Below are positions 42,812-45,164 of a DNA stretch of 45,164 nucleotides, piece by piece. The position numbers and the translations under genes were made by a program. Source of the DNA: Hespellia sp. (GTDB lineage: Bacteria > Bacillota > Clostridia > Lachnospirales > Lachnospiraceae); contig JAQUVD010000030.1 in NCBI GenBank assembly GCA_028693555.1, positions 1 through 45,164 of the forward strand. Direction: 5' to 3'. Position 1 is the stretch's first letter; each line of letters opens with the position of its first letter. The notes under the pieces were generated by a model. That model was not told where the DNA came from. It ran no database searches and saw only the letters and a list, made by a program, of their open reading frames with translations.

Positions 42812-43171
42812 CTATCCACTTTCATTCGCTTCTTGGCTTTCAGATATTTGCTTTTCTTCAATAATCTCATAAAAATCCATAATAAACTCCACAACGAATG
42901 CTTCCTGTGCCACATCAAACGGCTCCAGAGCAGCAATCGGATATGGATAGTTCATTTTCGCAATAGCGAATAATCCCCGAATCAAGTGCATCGCTTCTAG
43001 TATACGATTCGTGTCAAACAACGCTGCTATGGCAAAATACAAATCCTGCATGTCCTGTTGCTTGCAATTCTCATCGTATAATTTGTCTATCAGCTTTACC
43101 GTGTAAGCACCTGATATCGCATTGATGCTGTTTCGTATGTTATTGATCGATTGCGCCCTTGTTTTCTTCAT
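42812..43171 (-). CDS. hypothetical protein of a mobile-element partition module
   Basis: A 119-residue, mostly helical, cytoplasmic protein without signal or membrane segments. It begins with a basic stretch (MKKTRAQSINNIRNSINAI), has an alternating hydrophobic middle (DLYFAIAALFDTNRILEAMHLIRGLFAIAK) and an acidic C-terminus (FYEIIEEKQISESQEANESG). I do not recognise the family. It lies 39 bp upstream of parA, with its own AAGGAG, and is likely co-transcribed with it. Confidence 0.65.
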   Translation of the reverse strand: MKKTRAQSINNIRNSINAISGAYTVKLIDKLYDENCKQQDMQDLYFAIAALFDTNRILEAMHLIRGLFAIAKMNYPYPIAALEPFDVAQEAFVVEFIMDFYEIIEEKQISESQEANESG

Positions 43172-43235
43172 TGTGGTGTCTTTCTCCTTTCTTTGTTTGC
43201 GCCACCTGAAATCGACGGCTATGTACGTTAGAACG

Positions 43236-43271
43236 CAAAAAAGCCGCTTGCTCTGTTACGAACAAACGGCT
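43236..43271 (-). terminator. intrinsic terminator after the 49-aa gene
   Basis: The arms AGCCGTTTG and CAAGCGGCT (one mismatch, minus strand) enclose a 12-base loop and are followed by TTTTTT. It starts 21 bp after the stop codon of the 49-residue gene and separates it from the 119-aa and parA genes. Confidence 0.85.
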
Positions 43272-43292
43272 GTGAAATAACATACGCTATAA

Positions 43293-43442
43293 TTAATATT
43301 TCCCAATCTTTTCTCTTACAATTTTCATTGTCTCTTCATGTGGATAAGTTCTTCCCTGCTCCATATCATCAATACCTTTATCCAATTCAGAGTACAATTC
43401 CTTTTCTACAGTAACTTCATATTCTTTTCCGTTGGAACTCAT
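43293..43442 (-). CDS. 49-aa antitoxin-like protein
   Basis: A 49-codon gene with AAGGAG eight bases before its ATG. The sequence SELDKGIDDMEQGRTYPHEET followed by MKIVREKIGKY resembles small antitoxins of the RelB/Phd size class, which end in 'GIxDxExGRxxPHEExMxxIR'. No toxin gene follows; the frame runs into a terminator. It may be a solitary antitoxin left from a lost pair, or the partner of something upstream. Confidence 0.7.
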   Translation of the reverse strand: MSSNGKEYEVTVEKELYSELDKGIDDMEQGRTYPHEETMKIVREKIGKY

Positions 43443-43906
43443 AGTAAATTCTCCTTCATAAAAAGAGCCATTTCTGACTCTCTAGATTTTCCCATTTTAT
43501 GGCATGGACTCACCGCTTTTTTAGGTCTCCACTTAAATTGGTAGAAGCTCACCGCTTTTATTGATTCTTTTCTAGCTGCTGTGGTGTTTACCCCGTTCCA
43601 CATCCAGCGCAGGTTTAACGCGTCTCCACGCGATACAATTTACATACCGACTCACTTATATACCACACCATCGGTAAGTGGTTCTTGTTCCATTTCATGT
43701 TTCTTTTATTCCGTAACATGAAAAACGGTAAACATTTTCAAGCAAGAATAATCTTGCCTCTATTGTTTGAGTTTAAAATTTCCCACTATATGGCAGGGAC
43801 TCTCCCGATAAATGTGGGAAGAATTGCTTCTCCCCATTCACTTTAATGCTCCACCTTTGGGATATAGGTAGCGGGACACCTACTTTAAACTATTTCCTCT
43901 AGAAAA
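43443..43906 (-). other. gene-free stretch with repeated hairpin motifs, possible structured RNA or transposon ends
   Basis: No credible coding frame is present. On the minus strand the stretch holds a domain closed by AGTTTAAA/TTTAAACT (43770-43891), a 9-base stem (43693-43701 with 43715-43723), a CGCGT-CTCC-ACGCG hairpin (43619-43632) and a stem with GTGG/CCAC and GCTG/CAGC arms near 43575-43610. A motif of about 28 bases occurs twice in the same direction (43488-43515 and 43779-43807; shared core AGTCCnTGCCATA, then TGGGAAA on the minus strand). The 12-base CTCACCGCTTTT also occurs twice (43509-43520, 43548-43559). It ends at the terminator at 43460-43480. Nature unknown. Confidence 0.5.
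43460..43480 (-). terminator. GNRA-loop terminator at the end of the structured stretch
   Basis: On the minus strand GAGTCA-GAAA-TGGCTC forms a six-pair stem with a GAAA tetraloop followed by TTTTT, just before the RBS of the 49-aa gene. It would end an RNA coming from the gene-free stretch or from the HEPN gene. Confidence 0.65.
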
Positions 43907-44305
43907 TTACACTTTCTCTATATAGTCGGATACTGCAGTTATTAGCATATCAGCAGTTTGAATTTGTTTCAACGCTTCATCTTTGCTCGCAATATAAAAC
44001 TCATCATAATCACTGGCATGTCGCACCTTTGCTGCTTTAGCTATTGCCTTCCCTATTTCTCGAGAAAATTTTCCCGTATGAACATAATTCTTATTAAAAT
44101 ATCCAATCGTATCTTTATGTTTCTTAAATGCAATAGGTTCTAGACACAACACCGCTGTTAATGCATAATAAATGGAATAATAAGCTCGATTATTAGCAGC
44201 TTTCAATTTCTGATTATCAAACAATAATTTTGCAGTATCCACTTCCTCTTTTGCACGTTCTATTTTATACTTTGCTAAATCTTTTCCGTAAAATTCTTGT
44301 GTCAT
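43907..44305 (-). CDS. HEPN domain protein (toxin-like, UPF0332 type)
   Basis: A 132-residue all-helical HEPN protein. AANNRAYYSIYYALTAVLCL (about residues 37-56) is the first conserved helix pair; KKHKDTIGYFNKNYV follows, and the diagnostic RHASDYDEF (Arg95, Asp99, Tyr100) is near the end. HEPN proteins paired with MNT nucleotidyltransferases act as RNA-cutting toxins that the partner neutralises. This one shows the R-x3-DY form of UPF0332 proteins and not the RX4HXY motif of HepT. It overlaps the MNT stop codon as ATGA, so translation is coupled. Confidence 0.88.
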   Translation of the reverse strand: MTQEFYGKDLAKYKIERAKEEVDTAKLLFDNQKLKAANNRAYYSIYYALTAVLCLEPIAFKKHKDTIGYFNKNYVHTGKFSREIGKAIAKAAKVRHASDYDEFYIASKDEALKQIQTADMLITAVSDYIEKV

Positions 44306-44631
44306 ATATTCACACCGTCCTTTTCAACATTCATAAAAAACGGATATGTCTTTTTCCAGTGTTCAAATGTATAAATACTCTGAACACATGGATTAATCTC
44401 CATGCCATATTTTTCCTCAAAATCATACGTAATGTCATAAACTAAATCTGCATAATAGCTTATCTCTTCGGGATGTGCATCTGCCAAAATCATTAAATCC
44501 ATATCTGAATTCTGATTGAAATCACCTCTAGCATATGATCCAAACAAAACAATTCTTGATAATTTATCACCGAGAGCCTCTGCTATTGCTTCTCTGTAAC
44601 TTCCAAGTATCACTGATAAAACATCTAACAT
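44302..44631 (-). CDS. MNT-type minimal nucleotidyltransferase (antitoxin-like)
   Basis: A 109-residue minimal nucleotidyltransferase of the DNA polymerase beta superfamily. IVLFGSYARGDFNQNSDMDLMIL contains the GSxARG loop (31-36) and the metal-binding SDxDL (42-46). The third acid, normally on a later strand, is not obvious: the equivalent region reads MEINPCVQ. Known MntA antitoxins add AMP to the HEPN partner to silence it. RBS AGGTGG is well placed and a promoter lies 24-51 bp upstream. Confidence 0.88.
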   Translation of the reverse strand: MLDVLSVILGSYREAIAEALGDKLSRIVLFGSYARGDFNQNSDMDLMILADAHPEEISYYADLVYDITYDFEEKYGMEINPCVQSIYTFEHWKKTYPFFMNVEKDGVNI

Positions 44632-44654
44632 ACAAACACCACCTTTCTATTTAC

Positions 44655-44682
44655 ATTATAACTGATTTTCAAGTTTTCGCAA
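44655..44682 (-). promoter_or_regulatory. promoter of the MNT/HEPN pair
   Basis: TATAAT (44655-44660, minus strand) with TTGCGA (44677-44682, four of six to TTGACA) at 16 bp. Confidence 0.5.
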
Positions 44683-44712
44683 ACATCTATATTTTTTGAT
44701 TTCTTATTCTTT

Positions 44713-44955
44713 CTACTGTATCCTATCTATTATTCTTTTGTAATCATTCCATAATCGAATACTTCTCGTTATATCATAGTTAGATTGATAATGCTTATTA
44801 TCTAATCCTTTATAGAATGAGTTTTCCTCTCCGATATGTACCTCTTCATCGAATCCCGCACAATATTTAAACTGGTTCGCTGTAATATCGATTACTAGTC
44901 CATTATCCATAATCAACCATGCATGACTTGTTGTATTATTGGGATCTGTAAACAC
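44713..44955 (-). CDS. small protein with SHAW and DITANQF motifs, probably 5'-damaged
   Basis: An 80-residue frame from GTG at 44955; it stays open to 45000 (FQGGRRLIRVCR upstream of the GTG). TTSHAWLIMDNGLVIDITANQF resembles the His and Asp part of a transglutaminase/NlpC-like cysteine hydrolase fold, where an N-terminal FxxGxCxxxS block normally supplies the Cys. That block and the residues between are missing here, and no RBS with proper spacing fits the GTG. A truncated gene is more likely than an intact one. The run of six G at 44981-44986 could be a frameshift site. Confidence 0.5.
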   Translation of the reverse strand: MFTDPNNTTSHAWLIMDNGLVIDITANQFKYCAGFDEEVHIGEENSFYKGLDNKHYQSNYDITRSIRLWNDYKRIIDRIQ

Positions 44956-44990
44956 TCTGCATACACGGATTAATCGCCTTCCCCCCTGAA

Positions 44991-45009
44991 ATATTGTATA
45001 TTACAATAT
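44991..45009. promoter_or_regulatory. 19-bp perfect palindrome, operator candidate
   Basis: ATATTGTA-TAT-TACAATAT is an 8-3-8 perfect inverted repeat in the AT-rich gap between two genes. Its shape fits a dimeric repressor site. It lies 36 bp upstream of the GTG at 44955. No regulator gene is in the window to match it. Confidence 0.5.
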
Positions 45010-45059
45010 GAAATGAGTGTAATTAATACAATTTCAACAACTAGTATTCCATCCTTTAA

Positions 45060-45164
45060 TTAACTCGACTTTTTAACAGGTAATGTATCAACAATGATTT
45101 CTTCCGAAACATCAATGTCATCAAGGTTATATTTCCAATGAAAAACGATGGGATCTTCATTGAT
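45060..45164 (-). CDS. partial CDS, C-terminus only
   Basis: The last 34 codons of a gene that enters from beyond the right edge, ending with TAA at 45060-45062. The encoded tail reads INEDPIVFHWKYNLDDIDVS and ends PVKKSS. It is acidic and I do not recognise it. No usable alternative frame is present here. Confidence 0.5.
   Translation of the reverse strand: MNEDPIVFHWKYNLDDIDVSEEIIVDTLPVKKSS

Noticed and set aside
1429-44445. Many plus-strand open frames of 60-180 codons, for example at 10201-10611, 11463-11990, 25268-25630 and 39289-39648
   Set aside because: They lie opposite well-supported minus-strand genes, lack plausible ribosome binding sites and have no recognisable protein features.

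Overview
The window is low-GC bacterial DNA that fits a Gram-positive anaerobe of the Clostridia, most likely Lachnospiraceae (inference). The grounds are the ChW (clostridial hydrophobic W) repeat proteins, the cdaA-cdaR pair, RecD2 without RecBC, an orphan mreB, purine-rich AGGAGG-type ribosome binding sites, and every supportable gene lying on the minus strand. Genes are therefore read from high to low coordinates. No rRNA, tRNA, CRISPR array or complete insertion sequence was seen.

Layout from high to low coordinates. (1) 45164-41709 is accessory DNA: a partial gene at the edge, a probably 5'-damaged 'SHAW/DITANQF' ORF next to a 19-bp palindrome, a two-gene MNT/HEPN toxin-antitoxin pair, a 460-bp gene-free stretch with many hairpins and its own terminator, a 49-aa antitoxin-like gene, a 119-aa unknown gene, and a decayed partition module (shortened parA running into a truncated, out-of-frame parB). 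(2) 41700-32150 is housekeeping: uvrB and uvrA behind an extended -10 promoter with a LexA-like box, mreB with two upstream promoters, recD2 and a ComFC-type gene. (3) 32131-25320 is a compact nine-gene unit running from a clear promoter to a strong hairpin: two small membrane proteins, cdaA, cdaR, an HPr paralogue, a sugar nucleotidyltransferase, two GT2 glycosyltransferases and a DUF2304 protein. It places c-di-AMP synthesis in the same unit as glycan precursor genes. (4) 25276-15988 is a four-gene unit: secreted glucosaminidase, polysaccharide flippase, secreted L,D-transpeptidase and secreted VanW-domain protein. (5) 15948 to the left edge starts with a well-formed promoter and holds a secreted GH25 lysozyme, a DUF2142 membrane protein, a large polytopic GT-C-like membrane protein and four large, mostly multi-domain glycosyltransferases.

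The most striking content is in regions 4 and 5. Four secreted proteins with four different wall-acting catalytic domains (glucosaminidase, L,D-transpeptidase, VanW, lysozyme) carry 39 ChW repeats in total. In every protein the number is a multiple of three (12, 9, 9, 9), because the repeats form ordered A-B-C triads with a recognisable third member and a linker after each triad. They are interleaved with the genes that make and flip a complex surface polysaccharide. My hypothesis is a wall-anchoring system in which ChW triads bind the polysaccharide made by this locus, comparable to three tandem CWB2 modules and PSII in Clostridioides difficile or SLH triplets and pyruvylated wall polymer in Bacillus. 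The sequence supports the architecture and the linkage; the binding itself is inference.
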